A DNA stretch of 64,000 nucleotides, taken from NCBI GenBank assembly GCA_024734555.1, contig JANPWX010000172.1:333973-397972 (forward strand), written 5' to 3'. Within the stretch, counting starts at the first letter, position 1. Each line of letters starts with the position of its first letter. Shown here in pieces: positions 12,790 through 25,304 of the stretch. Below the pieces are notes generated by a model, which did not search any database, was not told the DNA's origin, and saw only the letters and a list, made by a program, of their open reading frames with translations. This DNA is from Trochalopteron elliotii (Eukaryota; Chordata; Aves; Passeriformes; Leiothrichidae). A program made the translations under genes and the position numbers.

Positions 12790-13090
12790 GAGGAAGTGCG
12801 GTCTGGTTTTAGTTGAGTGCAGCACCGGGCAGCTTTGCATTTGCAGCGTTTACCCTTCGTTCAGACCGACAAAAAATACAGCAGTAGTCGTGAAATGAAG
12901 GTGAAGGAGAGGGCAAGGGATGGCTGGTGCTGCTTCCAGGGATCCCGTGGGTGCTCCCGTCCCCGGGCTGTGCGGGGAACAGGGCTGCGGGACCCGCTCC
13001 AGGCTCCCTGGCTGCCGCTCCTGTGGCACTCCGGCGGCACACGGATGCCTCCTGTAGGACTGCGGGGGAGGGAGAGATGTTTGCAGACAA
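12790..13090. other. GC- and CpG-rich island inside an AT-rich intron
   Basis: The segment has many CG dinucleotides and G/C runs, in contrast to its flanks. Overlapping open frames on both strands are a by-product of the GC content. It is not a dynein exon. It could be a small CpG island, cryptic promoter or non-coding exon, or the scar of an old GC-rich insertion. Nothing in the sequence decides. Confidence 0.5.
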
Positions 13091-16000
13091 ACCTGGCGTT
13101 TGGGTGTTTCATCAGCTGCTCCTGCTTTTTTAAAACAGACTTATAGTGTCATCAGGATAGATATTTGTTGTCTGGTGAGCTGGGGGGGATATCCGATTGT
13201 ATTAATTTCTAATGTGATACTAACCTTATATGAAAGAAACAGATATGATTGCATGGAGAAAAGAGGCTTTTTTTTAAATTTAAGCATTATGTTCCTCAAT
13301 AATTATTTTCTTTTTAGCTAATTAATAAAGATTTCTCTGATCTTAGCAACTGTTAATGAGTTTCTTTTTTCACATTGGTGTTAACTGCTCCTGGTAAGTA
13401 TCTTTCCTGTTTAATTCATAGCAAGTGAAATAAATGTCAACTAACAAAATAACATGACACTTTATTGACAGGGAATTAAGGGGTTTGTGTCATCAATGTA
13501 CGTAAAGCAGTACTGGGTGCATGAGTCATGTGCAGCTTATAGGAAGACAAAAAAACAAAGAGCAGAATGCAAAAAATAATAGAATGAGGCAGGGGAAAGG
13601 TTTTAAAGTGATAAGGAAAAAGTAGTCAGAACAGAGACATTGAAATAACAGAGATGCTATGTCAGTTATGGGTGGGGAGAGAAGGGGAGGCAGGAAGAAA
13701 AAGCAAAACTGAACCGGAATGGTAGGAGAGGTGTAAAGCAAAGGGTCTGAGGAGGAGTAAAAGCAAAGTCAAGGGAGAATGACCAAGTTAGTAAAGGGAG
13801 GGGCAACAAGATAATTGCAGAGATGTATTAGTATATCAGGAGAATGAGAGGGGCTGGGTGGAAAAGGACCACCCTGAAGAAAAGCGAATCTTAGAGTCTG
13901 CCATCCCCTTTCCATCAAAGATTTATAGGGGGCAGTGTCCTCTCCTTCTCTGTAGTGCTGGTGTGTTAATGTGTCATTTTGCTTGCTCCATTTTAGGTAT
14001 TTAAGGAAGGTCCTTTTTTTGTTCTTAGCATAGAAATCTTGTTTGCTAGTGCTCACCTGTGTCTGCCTTGTGCTGTTCCTTATCATTGATCAGCAGTGTG
14101 AGGTCTGCTCTGACCAATTATTTTGGCATAATTGACACTTGGCTCCTAATTGTCTTTTTCACACTTCCAAAAATTGAGCAAAAGTAGTTGATAAAGGATT
14201 TTTTGTTTAATGCTGTATAACAATATTACAGATTACTTTTAGTTAGGGTAGCTTGAAGTTAAACTAATGATTTTTTTTTTTCCCCTCTTAAAAGTTCAAT
14301 ACAAATATGGCATCATATTTATATCGCTTTAATAAAAAATGGAAAATTTCTGAGTTTAAATGGTGAAGGAAAACTATAAAAGCTTCCAGTGATTGCGGGA
14401 ACTGAGAAGGAAGTTTTGGGGGGTTTGGTTTGGGGTTTTTTTCTCTCTCTCTTTGTTTTCAAAATACAATTACCCTTCTGGAAGATATGGTTTATCCAGG
14501 GAAAGAAGTGGGTCAGGTTGAGCTCAGCAGGGAGATGGTGAGTTGCACGGTCAGTGTGTTCTATGAAGGGTGCTGCTGTGAACATCCCTTTTACCCTGTG
14601 TGAAAATATCTGAACAGAAAGAACAGAAAGATCCTACCTAATTGTGCTGCCTGTTGGAAGCAGGCGTTGCAAGACCCTTTTCACCTGGAAGGACACTGGC
14701 CACTGTGTGGGTTAAGGACAAGAAACAGTTCAGAGGTATCTGAAGGGAAATGGAAAGTATCAGAAATTTAATCAGTTCTGATGTCTTTGATTTCTTGGGA
14801 GAGAGAGGAAAAGAGCCCTCTTCTGTTTCAGTGCTGAAATTGCTAAACCTCATTTTAAAAGAGCACAAGAAAAAAACAGTGTGTTCTGAAATCCATGTAC
14901 TGAGCTTCATGAACTTACAAAGGTGCTTTTATTCCTCATTTGATATGAGACACAATCTACAGTATTTTGAAATATCTGTGTCCAAATTCATCCTGACAGA
15001 CTCCTTTCCTACTTTCATCTGGTGTCACATATCACTCAGTGCAGAATAAAAGGATCAGTATTCTTTAATTCAACTCTTTGAAAATAACACACATGTACAT
15101 CTCTATGATCTTTGAGTATTTTATTGTTGCTATGTTTTATGCTGCTTCTCTGCTGTTTAGCACCAAACAGCATACACTGTTAAGCATACCAGGAATAAAT
15201 CCATTATGCTCCTAGTTCATCATACTCCAAGGTATTTTACAACGTTCAATGTGGCAAAGTAACCACCTGGAGTAATATTTTGCCTTCTCTCCTTGCCTGT
15301 TAAACTCCCTCCTGTCCTCCCTCTCATGCTTCCCAGTTACCTTTTCCTTCTAGCAAACACTGACTTGACTTTTTTCTCAGTTTTGATAATTGCCTGCAAC
15401 GTGTTAATTTTCAGTGATATTGGTCTTTTTTGTTATTTGCTTGGCATGTTCCAGCTAGCTCAACCTAACTGCAAAGAGTTAAGATTTATGTATTTGATAG
15501 TAATGACTATTTTATATCCTGAGAAAAGATAGAGGGAGTATGCAGGCAAAATTCCTGTACAAACTACTCATAACTTGCCTTGGGTTGTTTTTTTTTTTCA
15601 TGTTTAAAGTCAATCAGCCAAGGCCTAGAGTGGAGAGATTGTATAAGAATGAGCCTACTTCACCCTCATATTTTCTTTCAAAATATATGTAGGTTTAATC
15701 CTCAGTTGTCTTTAGCACTAATGAATGGTTTTGGTTTGTACCAGCCTAATCTTCATTATTGGCTTCAAGCTACTTTATGTTTTCTAGCAAACTGCTGTTA
15801 AATCAGATTTTGTTACTGTATCGGCTCTTTTTTTTTTGCTTTTTTTTTCCCCCACAAAGAAGGCTAAATTAGCAATAATAATTTCCTTTACTTACAACCC
15901 TGAATGGGCATATATTGAAAAGTACAATGTAGTATTAAAAAAAAAAATCCTGGAGATAAATGAATGGCAGAATAAATAATTTATGCTAATGAAATTACTG

Positions 16001-18509
16001 CAATTAGTAGTTCCACAATGACCCTTTTAAAAGCCACAGCTGTTAATGTCAGGAAGTGCTGTCACCGCTGACCTTATCATAAGAGAAAGTGACAAATTGA
16101 AAATGCAGGGAAGACCAATCCTCAAAGAGGTCTGTTCGGGAACGATTAGTGTTTTCTGAAAACCAGTGTGAATTACAGCCAGCTGCTCTCTGGCTCGGCG
16201 TGTCTCCCATGCTGTGCCATTTTGTTAAGCTCCATAACAATAGTTATTTTGCCCCATTGAGACAAGTTGTCTCGGGCCACTTCCAGCTCTACCAGAACCC
16301 ACTCTGTCCCTCACTGATTTACAAATGAAACTGTTGTTAGAGGGCTTTTCAGGGCTGCTGAGTAGAGACCTCTCATAAGGATCATGTGTGGGGAGGTTGT
16401 CTTTTGCTGGGAAGAGCTGTACTACTGCAGGGTGTGTATGTGTCACAAACAATGAAAAAGGGAGAAAAGGGCTGAAACGTATTTCAGTTGGAAGCTAAAT
16501 GCTGCCCAAATCTGCATAAAATGTCTATTCCTGCTGACTGACCTTGCTTTTACAAGCAATTTTTTAAAAGATGAATTTATGCTGCTTTGCTTCTGCTAAT
16601 GATGTTCTGGTTTTTCCTACTTGTAAAGCAATTTGCCTCTGCTTTCCCTAAACGCAAATCATTCTTTATTTAGTTCCTGCTTTTATTTCTGTTTTTCTGA
16701 TCATAGGTGAAATAGGTATTCTTCTACACTAGCTCTGAAATGACACAAGAAAATAATGAGTTTTCTTACTGAGAAAAATGGCAAGCCTTTCTGCATCAAC
16801 CTGATTGTAATATTAATGATGTAGGCTTAAAACATTTGACTGCATGAACAGCCACTCACGAGCAATTTTCCCAAAGTTCCCTAAGCATTATTGACAATGC
16901 TTTGGTAAATTATGTGTGACTTTCCTAAGAGTTGGTGTAGCTCATTTAATTCATATTAATTGATTTTTAGGCTTCCCTTGATTAATTGAACTGGGTTCGT
17001 CTTGTACAGAATGCAATAAATAATCATTAAAATGAGGGAGATGTGACTCCACAAATGATAAAGTTTAAGTGTGCTAGAAGTCACAGAGGACAAAACGAAA
17101 GTTAGTTAGAGTGATGGAGTTAAATGGGTTTTCTTAGTATTTCCCTTTTAATTTTGCATGCAGTACTCTTGCTTAGACATGTATATTAATTTGTTCTATT
17201 AATATATGTGGATAGGGTTCCACAAAAGAACAAAATGAACAAAAATTAATTCTGGGGATTTCCTGTTTCTTGTTTATGCTGGGAGGGTATACTCCAGTTC
17301 AAAGGACTGGAGTGGTGTCTTGTATTTGCTAGTTGAGTTTTCGACAAATTTAGAAAAAGGACCTTTGAACTTTGATCCTATACCCCTCTTCTTGCTGTCA
17401 GAGGTGAATAAAGACAGGCATTTTATCTCTGCATTTTTCTTGGAAACACATGACTTAATGACCATCTGGAGCTGTTTTAACTGTGCCTGGCCTGTTTTGA
17501 TTTTTACATAGTATGTGAAATTTCCAGTCTCCAGCTGCGTTTTGGTCTCTGTGATGAGAGAAAAACCCCATGTGGTGCCGTGTGGGACCCAACACAGGGC
17601 CACAATAGTGCTCTGGGATCCCTTCTGCAGTGTGATGAGATTTGCTTGTAGCTGGACTTAGAGTTGGTGTTTTGATGCCTGACTGGCACATAGGGAAGAG
17701 CCTCCACTGTCACAGCTTGGAGTGAATCTGAACTCCATGAAGTCATAGCCACTTTTCTGATTAATATCCCTTGAAGCTGATTGAATGTAATTTTAGCACA
17801 GAAATGTTGATGATTTTCTGACATTTTATGGTGTCTAGAGGCTCAGCTTTCAGGGGCACTCCACAGTGGTCTAAATCCTGCTGTTGTTACAGTTTGTTCA
17901 TCTATCTTTCAGAAGCACAGATAAGCAGGGATGGTACAGCTTTGGAAATCTAAATTGTGGTGTCCAGTTCTGTTCAAACTGAAGTTGATGGCAGAAGTGC
18001 ACTTCACTCCAAACAGGAATTTGATGATATATGGAGGTTGTGAGAACCAGTGTGATTAGAGCAACCACTCTACTGTATTTCTTTAACCTAGAGAGGATTT
18101 CTCTTCAACAGGAGTTCCAAAGGTGAAGTAGAAAATCCATAGAATATTAACTCTGCATATAGCAGTATAATGAAGTGGTTTAATCTCTGTTCCTATTTTT
18201 TAGGAGTGTTTATTAAAAGATAATAAAGTATGTTGAAGCACTGAGCTTCTGTGGTGATGAAGATTTGATGAATGTCAGTGCAAAATTAATTAATTTATGT
18301 GCAAAACAGTTGGGGAAGGCTCATTTTGCTTTAATGTTTTTTTCCATGCTGACAACATTATATTTAGGGTAAACTGAAAAGGAGTTTTGTGAATGAGCCA
18401 TCCTTAGAAAAATATATGGATATATTTAAGTTATACAGATGTAGTTAATTTTGGAAGGATTTCTTTGTTCCTGTGTTTAAATTTGCTCTATTTCCTTGGG
18501 TATGTACAG

Positions 18510-18770
18510 CCACTCAAGCAGGACTCCATGGTTTATGGTAATTTTATGGCTTCTGCCCACACCAGTGTGAATGTCCTGAGTGCCAAGTACAATCATAATG
18601 AGAGCCAGTACAATTGCACCACTCCAAATAGTTTTCTGGAGCAAATCATGCTTTATAATAACCTCCTAAACAAAAAAACAAGAGGCTGTCATGACACATG
18701 GAATACTTGGTAAATGGCATGCAGAAGCTTTTTTCAGAAACAAGGGAGGCAGCAGCTTTCCAGGTAAACT
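18510..18770 (+). pseudogene. DNAH11: Dynein pseudogene exon D (AAA4 to stalk base), frameshifted
   Basis: Acceptor tatgtacag. Reads FMASAHTSVNVLSAKYNHNE, then YNCTTPNSFLEQIMLYNNLL, the family's HTSVN..RYNYTTPKSFLEQI block. After NKK the frame breaks near 18690-18700, and the continuation in another frame reads MEYLVNGMQKL, matching ERLVNGIQKL in DNAH11. The exon probably ends at 18770 before GTAGAA (reading QV); the GTAAAC at 18764 is an alternative donor. Confidence 0.9.
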
Positions 18771-20811
18771 GTAGAAGTCACAACATTTTCTTTCATTCTT
18801 TATAAATAATCTTTGTTTTATTGCAAATCATTATTGCCTTTTCATTAGACTGATTAGTTGTGGAGTGGCATTTTTGTGTTTCATTCCTGGTTTTTTTATT
18901 ATTATTATTTGGGAGGGGGTTTGTTTGGTTGGTTTTTTTGTTTGATTGGTTGGGGTTTTTTTGGTTGGGTTTTTTGGGTTTTTTTTGGTTTTTTTTTTTT
19001 TTTTTTTTTTTTGCATAGAAGGTCTTTGAGCTATTTAGCTGCATTTGGAAAATTGGAGGGGACAATCCATTTAAGCAAAGACAAAGTCTGGAGGGAGGGA
19101 GAGTGTAGTGGGGTTACTGTAAAATGGTGGGAGGGAAACGTGCCACAGTAAAAGCTAAACCCAGGGTGAGAGAAGAGGCAGCTCGATACGTGTGGATTTT
19201 GTGCATGGCCAGTGACCAGCTGAGGGGTAATGAAAGCAGGAGGAACATGTGTGAAGCCTTTCCATGAGGTGTTCTCACCTGCTGGTGAGGCTGGTGCCAC
19301 TTAGCCCTCAGTTAGTGCTTCTGCTTACAGTTCATTGATGGTTGATCAACCCACAAAGACAGAAAGGAGGGGAATCTGCTTGTAAGCCTTTACCCCATCC
19401 CACCCACACACATGTTCCCTAACCCCCCTGGCAAATGCTGAAGACAAACCATAATCCAGCAATTTCTTTATTAAAAACTAAAATTCTGTGTGCCTTTATG
19501 CAAATGAAATGCTCAGCTGCAGTCTGCATAACATTGCATCTTGATGCTGCTGCATGAGGTTAATAATGGGAGCTGGCTGGCTTATTCCCACTTTGTCAGC
19601 TGAAGACCTTCAAAAAATGGTCAATAGAAAAGAGTGGCTGAGTTTTTAAAGACTGTTTTTAATAGAATGGCCCCTGCTAGTAAATTATTAAAATGCTCTT
19701 TTTCTCTGATTTCTAATTTGATGAGGACCAAATGGTAATTGGACAATTTCATGTGCTGCATGCTGTGCTGGCTAACAGACCCACAGCTTCAGGCACTATC
19801 TACCCAGGCACTTGCACATTGAGCCATTTTTACCCTGCACTCTGGAGCTTTACAGAAGAATATCAAATGAAGCACTGTTTAGTATTTTTCTTAAAGAAAA
19901 AGACATAAAGTCAGCCGAAACAAATTGAAAAATAAAGTGAGGAGAGATTTGGGATCTATACAGATATTTGTTAAAACTCAGTATTACAGCTTTGTCAAAT
20001 CAAATGGTCAAGTTTTGAAAAGGTAAATTGGGTAGGTTTTGCAAGATTTCAGGAGCCCACCAAATCAGGAGAGCCCTCAAGACGTTCCGTGTGATTAAAG
20101 TTTCAGCCCTCTAATATTTGTTTTCCACTTACTCTTATCAACCCTATCCAGATGAGATCAACAAGACCCCACTGGTTACAATATATCTTGATTAGCTGCC
20201 AGACAAAATGATTGGTAGGTTAGCAGGAAAACAAAAAAAAAAACCCAAACCATGCCAAACTCACAGTTATTTGAAACAGTTTCTTTATATGAGAAAAGAT
20301 GTTGTTGCTGGATTTTTTTTATATGAGTTTCTCAGCTGTCAGGCAATGAATTGCTATTTCAGCGAACTAACAGATAGCTTTTGTTCAGCAGTCTTTGAGC
20401 ATGCCTTAACCTTACAGCAAAGCTCTGCTGGCATTATCTGCTCAGAGTGAATACCAGGCATTTTTCATAACATCCTTCTGCCTCTATGTTGGTGTCTTGC
20501 CACGTGCAGCAGCTGCTCCTCTTTTGCCCTGCTGGGACACCCAATTGCAGCCCCAACCTCAGCAGCAGGACAGGCCTCTGAACATATCAGGAGAGCTGTG
20601 GGGCCTGTGGTGGGTACACTTAGGCTGACATTAAATTATTTACATCAACAAAATTCTGTCAGGTACAAAAGGGAAAAAAGGTATAAAAATGAAAAGAAAA
20701 TGCTTCTCGTTAGAGACTCATAAAACATGAGTTTTGTTTTCAGTTCAGCTTTTGGGTCTCAGAGTCATGCCTAATGACCTGAATAATGCATCATCTTTTG
20801 CCCTGTAGCAG
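18771..20811. other. Intron D-E
   Basis: Contains a G/T low-complexity tract ending in 24 T (18885-19012). The part at 19440-19760 is unique sequence with many short palindromes and TAAT cores. No coding recognised. Confidence 0.55.
18885..19012 (+). repeat. G/T-rich tract ending in (T)24
   Basis: Runs of TTTTGGTT-like units followed by 24 T at 18989-19012. On the minus strand it resembles a degenerate poly-A tail, but no element body was recognised beside it. Confidence 0.85.
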
Positions 20812-20952
20812 ATCTAAAATCCGAACTTGCTACTCAAGAGGCAGAACTGCAACTGAAAAAATCAAGATACTGAAGGTTTGATTGCTAAGATAGGGTTTCA
20901 GACTGAGAAACTGAGCCAAGAAAAAGCCATTGCAGATCCAGAGGAGCTAAAG
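20812..20952 (+). pseudogene. DNAH11: Dynein pseudogene exon E (stalk coiled coil 1), frameshifted
   Basis: Acceptor ctgtagcag, donor GTCAGT. Reads [15 protein letters not shown], then after one extra A in the A-run at 20856-20861 continues in the next frame as [20 protein letters not shown] and AIADPEELK. This is the ascending stalk helix. The 1-bp insertion alone would end the protein within a few codons. Confidence 0.93.
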
Positions 20953-23900
20953 GTCAGTCTAATTCTCCTATTTACAGATGTTGAGCTATATTTAGAACAA
21001 AATAAACCTTTTTAGGTGAACAGTTTTGAACAACTTCCTTTCCAGGGAGCATAAAGCTTAAAGAATTATTATACTTACATGTGTAACAGCATTTCACACC
21101 ATGATTACCACTTGACCTTTCTTTACATTATGCCTTTTCCTAACCTTTTAGCTGTTTTAATGAGATGAAAGAACAATAAACACTGAGCTCATTCAAGCAT
21201 TTAATGGATGTGGATCTTGAAAATCAGACCTATTTGTAATACAGTAAAGGTCAAAGAGTCATCTCTTAGCACTTCAGATTTCTAAAGCCTTTGAGACTCT
21301 AGGTAAATTGAACAACTCAATTGATACAGAAGTTCATTCCACCATTTTACAAGGTACAAAACTTGAATCTTAAGATTATAATAGCATTCCTGATAATATA
21401 TGTCTTCAGTGTTGACTCCTTTTTGCTTTCAGTTCAGCCTATTAGCATTAGTTATCAACATCTATGTTGGAAACACAGAGGCTCACGTGCTTTGCTGTTC
21501 ACCACAGAATGAATAGAAATGCATAATTTCATCAGGAGTCTAAAATTTCTATCTACAGTTGTAAGCATGGCTTTTGAAATAAAGCACCAGCAGTATGGAG
21601 TGCTGTAAAGTGAAGTTCCTCTACCTTTGAAGTCTGGAAGGCTCATTCAAGATTGGCATTTTGCCACAAAATCTCATGTACATTGTGTCGTTGGCCAATA
21701 GTGCATAGAGAGAAGTTTTTAATTGACTTGTAATAGTTGTTAATGCCTGATTTTGAGATATGGAAACTTCAATTTTCCAAGGATTTTGTAGTTTCCAGAT
21801 ATTGACCAGCAGAGAAGACTGTCCTATCTAAACATTCAAAATAGTCTCTCATTTTCTTCTATTTTGTTTCTTAAATACTTACCACCAGATGATATTTAAT
21901 ACGTTTCCAAAAACCTTGTGTTTAATCCTGATTTTATTGAGAGAAAAGTAGTTTTTGATACTGAGATAAATGAAGACCTTTATATTTCTCTCGATTATAC
22001 TGACTACAGACTTCAGCCTTTTGCTGATCCTAATCTCACAGAGGACTTAAAAATAACCACGAAGTTTCAAGTCCACATAGTGCAATTTATTAAACTTGTA
22101 CAAATGGGATCCCACAGCTCAATATCTTACCAAACACTCTTCAGTGATGCTTTTCCTGTATTGGTTCCATATGCTTCTGATAAATTTGGATGTTCAAAAT
22201 ACACCCTTAACACAATTTTATTTACTTCATTAAGCAGCTAGGTGAAACACATAGAGTGATTATTGTGAGATAATCACATCTTTGGGCCACTTTGTTTCAG
22301 GGATGAAGTTCAGTGCCTGACACTAATGATTGCTGTTACTCCACTGTTCATTGCTTTATTGCACTTCTGAAATGTTTTCATTGGAAATGAAAGTGTCATT
22401 TTGTGCTACATTAATCTAAAACTGTTTCATAAGGCTAATGATAGTTTCTAAACACTAATCTTCTCTCATTTTTTGTTACCAAAAAAAGCCCAGCAAATGA
22501 GAATATATCTTCAGCTAAGTAATTTGTAAAGACTCTTCCTAATTGATTAAAACATGTCACCATTTAAAAAATTATTTTTGCTTTCCTGTTATACAGATTT
22601 CAAATTGGAGCTTACAAGAGCTTTTTGAGTTTTATCACCTTAAGCAAGTAAATACCTTGGAGGTATTGACCTGGAGTGAAGTATTACTTAAAAAAGAATA
22701 AGTGAAGAATGGAAATGACTTTAGATCAGATTTATTAGGAAAGGTGAGGTCAGTCTGGATTCCACATAACTGTGGCAGGACTACACATACATATACATAC
22801 ATATACACATACATATAGTAATAAACAAGGGTTTTACCATGGTCATGACACTGCTAAGGTTTTAAAACAGTGGGCAGTAACACTGCTGTTGTTTTGCTGG
22901 CCATTATTGTGCTCTGAATGTTGTCAGCCAGAGCAGCTTACACATGAAGGTGCATATGCCATTGCCTTTTAAAATAGGACCTACCCCTTTAAAAACGTGC
23001 AGATCATGATGTAGGTATAGGTGTGTTAGTGACACCAACTGAGGGTTAAGAGCAAATCATAAAAGCTACATCACAGGAGATGAGGGACATATTTAACTTG
23101 ATTAGTAACTTGTCATTTATAATGTAATGCATATTGATTTTTAATATTTGTTATTTCCACAGCCAGTAGCAGTGTGTGTCCTATCTAATAAATGTGTACA
23201 TGGAAAATATGTCTGACAATTGTAGAAACAAGTTTTGTAAGGATATTAAATTCTTACATAGGCTTGTTACTGCCAATGAAGAGTGCTTGATCCAAGTATT
23301 AACATCTTGATCGCTGTAATATCTTCTTTCTCTGTAATTAAAGTAGTTTTAAGCAAGACCTGACAGGAAATGAGCCTGTGAGATGAGCATGAGGTACAAG
23401 GATAAAGATGAACCAAGTCTAACTGACTTCAGCCTCAGGCAATGTATCTTTAAAAGTGTGTATAGTAATCTTCCATATACACAATTGCTGATGATACAGA
23501 ATGCCCCCCAGGTTTGCTCTCCCAAATAAATATCCAGCAATGAAATCATAATCCGCTTTTAAACAGATAATTAAATTGTTGCAGAAAGTTGTAGAGGCAC
23601 TCAGATTTCATGTAAGACTGATGCTAACTGATGTAAAGTCACTGATCTAAGCCACTGTTAAGCCAAAATAAGTGTCTTGACAAAGCTGCTTGAACTGATG
23701 ATTTTTTAATTTCCAAACCTGAAATTAAGTAAGTACAGTGTTTTCCTATAGGCCATTTCCCTTTCTCCCATTCCCTCCCTTGTTGTGACCTGTGGTTTCA
23801 GATTTGAGGAATTAAAAGAAGGCAAATTGCAAAAGATGGAGGCTGGTTTGACAAATTTTATATGTTTTCCTGTACCTCAAAACTGGAGTGAATATTTTAC

Positions 23901-24249
23901 TACTTAGGGAAAGCTCCAGTGCAACACTGAACCAGCCATTTACTTCTTGGTATTTCCTCTAATTGTCTAAAAGAAAACCCTTTAAAGGGGAAGAAGGGCC
24001 AGTGAGGGAAAAAAAGTGCGTTATATTTATTTCATTTTCCCCTAATTTCTCAAGCGAGGCATAAATCACAAATTGTGTTTGTGACAGTGAATACTTCTGT
24101 GTTTTGGGGGAAATATTTTTTATTTGTACTGAATAACATGTCTAAACCAACTAGCTAGCAGAATTCCAATTTTACCTTTGAGATGAAAGCAGGATTTAGC
24201 TTCTGCTTCTCAAAAAGTTGAGCACTATATACACTGGAACTTCTAACAG
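20953..24249. other. Interval E-F; expected stalk-tip exon not found
   Basis: In the family the sequence between exons E and F carries the rest of coiled coil 1 and the start of the microtubule-binding tip. I could not find a trace of it. A short ATAC/ATAT tract lies at 22779-22818. A 107-codon open frame at 21918-22241 has no family likeness. Confidence 0.5.
22779..22818 (+). repeat. (ACAT/ATAC)n microsatellite
   Basis: Imperfect tetranucleotide array of about 40 bp. Confidence 0.8.
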
Positions 24250-24427
24250 GTTGATGACTCTTTGCAAGATTTAATCGACTATGATAAGGAGCATATTTCT
24301 AAGAATTGTCTGAAGGTCGCCAAGAAACATTGCTTTTAGGATCCAGATTTCAACGCAAATTATGTTAATACAAAATTCTTTGCAGCAGCTGGTGTCTGTG
24401 CCTGGGCCATCAGTTTAGTAAAATTCA
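24250..24427 (+). pseudogene. DNAH11: Dynein pseudogene exon F (stalk tip to coiled coil 2), one stop
   Basis: Acceptor tctaacag. Reads VDDSLQDLIDYDKEHISKNC, then LKVAKKHCF, stop, DPDFNANYVNTKFFAAAGVC and AWAISLVKF. The family has VDDFLQ.LINYDKEHI..NCLKVV and DPEFNP..KSFAAAGLCAW. TAG at 24337-24339 is in frame from the exon start. The expected Tyr-Glu before the donor is missing, with GTGAGA following KF directly. Confidence 0.93.
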
Positions 24428-25204
24428 GTGAGATATGTATATATCAGCTCTTGAACTAGCCCTGATGGGGGAATTTTGGTTAATGAATTTTTTATTATTT
24501 TAGTAGGCTCAGCTTAGTGTTCTGGGGAGCATGTAGTAACCACCAGAGATAAAGTGGAAAGTGTTCAGTACTTGGCAGTATGTATGCATGTATTTATTTT
24601 TAGTAGGAAGTAGTAAACAAAGATGTAGCTGTCCAGAACTTTTCAATCATTACAATGCAACAGCTGGGAAATATTCTCCAGATGTACATGTTTCACTTGA
24701 AACATCCATCCTGGGTCTGGCTGTATGGAGTATAAGACAGGGTTTATCACTTTTGATTCCCTGGAGCACCTGGCAAGAGGATTTCTCCATTCATCCTAGC
24801 ATTATGGCATGCTCATTTAATTACAGAATAGTAAAAGATTTATCAATTGTAGATGAAATCTACTCAAGTGTAATGCCTGTCTGATTTCCACCTGTATTCT
24901 AAAATTGTGAAAGTGATACATATAAATTAATTCTAGTTGGAGAGTGGACCCACTAAAGTTGCATTCAGTTCTGCTTAAGATATCCTTCTGTAGACTATCA
25001 TAAAATCTGCTGTAGTCAGTAATGAAAGAAACCTTTGCCTGACTCACTGTTGTGTAGAGAGTTAGGTCTAAAGCAAAGATATGAAAGTAATGAAAGACTA
25101 CTAGGGTTATCTTAAAGTCTTTCACCAGGAGTAATTTGTAGTTTTTGTAATAAAGTGAGACCAATTTCTTCTCTAATGTACCAATGGGACATGTCTTTTT
25201 CAAG
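24428..25204. other. Intron F-G
   Basis: About 780 bp with intact-looking borders. Nothing else recognised. Confidence 0.55.
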
Positions 25205-25304
25205 GTGTGTTGTGAGAGAGAACCAAAATGTTGTGTGCTGGCTCAGGCTAACACTGAATTAGCGGCAGCTACAGGAAAACTAAAGTCATCAGAAAAAGCT
25301 TCTT
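25205..25304 (+). pseudogene. DNAH11: Dynein pseudogene exon G (stalk coiled coil 2)
   Basis: Acceptor ttttcaag, donor GTAAGT. Open frame reads VCCEREPKCCVLAQANTELA then AATGKLKSSEK. The family has VYCDVEPKRQALAQAN.ELAAATEKL. No stop, but conserved Tyr and Arg-Gln are replaced (Tyr to Cys, Arg-Gln to Cys-Cys), consistent with drift. Confidence 0.9.

Larger units (their letters stand above)
11214..18509. other. Long intron C-D
   Basis: Contains the solo LTR (11664-12374) and the CpG-rich block (about 12790-13090), listed separately. The rest is unique AT-rich sequence; 15.9-17.1 kb is rich in TAAT/ATTA cores. No dynein-like coding was found. Confidence 0.55.

Noticed and set aside
21918..22241. 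107-codon plus-strand open frame, considered as the missing stalk-tip exon
   Set aside because: Translation does not match the stalk or microtubule-binding region, and it has no convincing acceptor or donor.
24817..25203. 128-codon minus-strand open frame
   Set aside because: Antisense to an intron ending at exon G; hydrophobic and low-complexity, without recognisable features.
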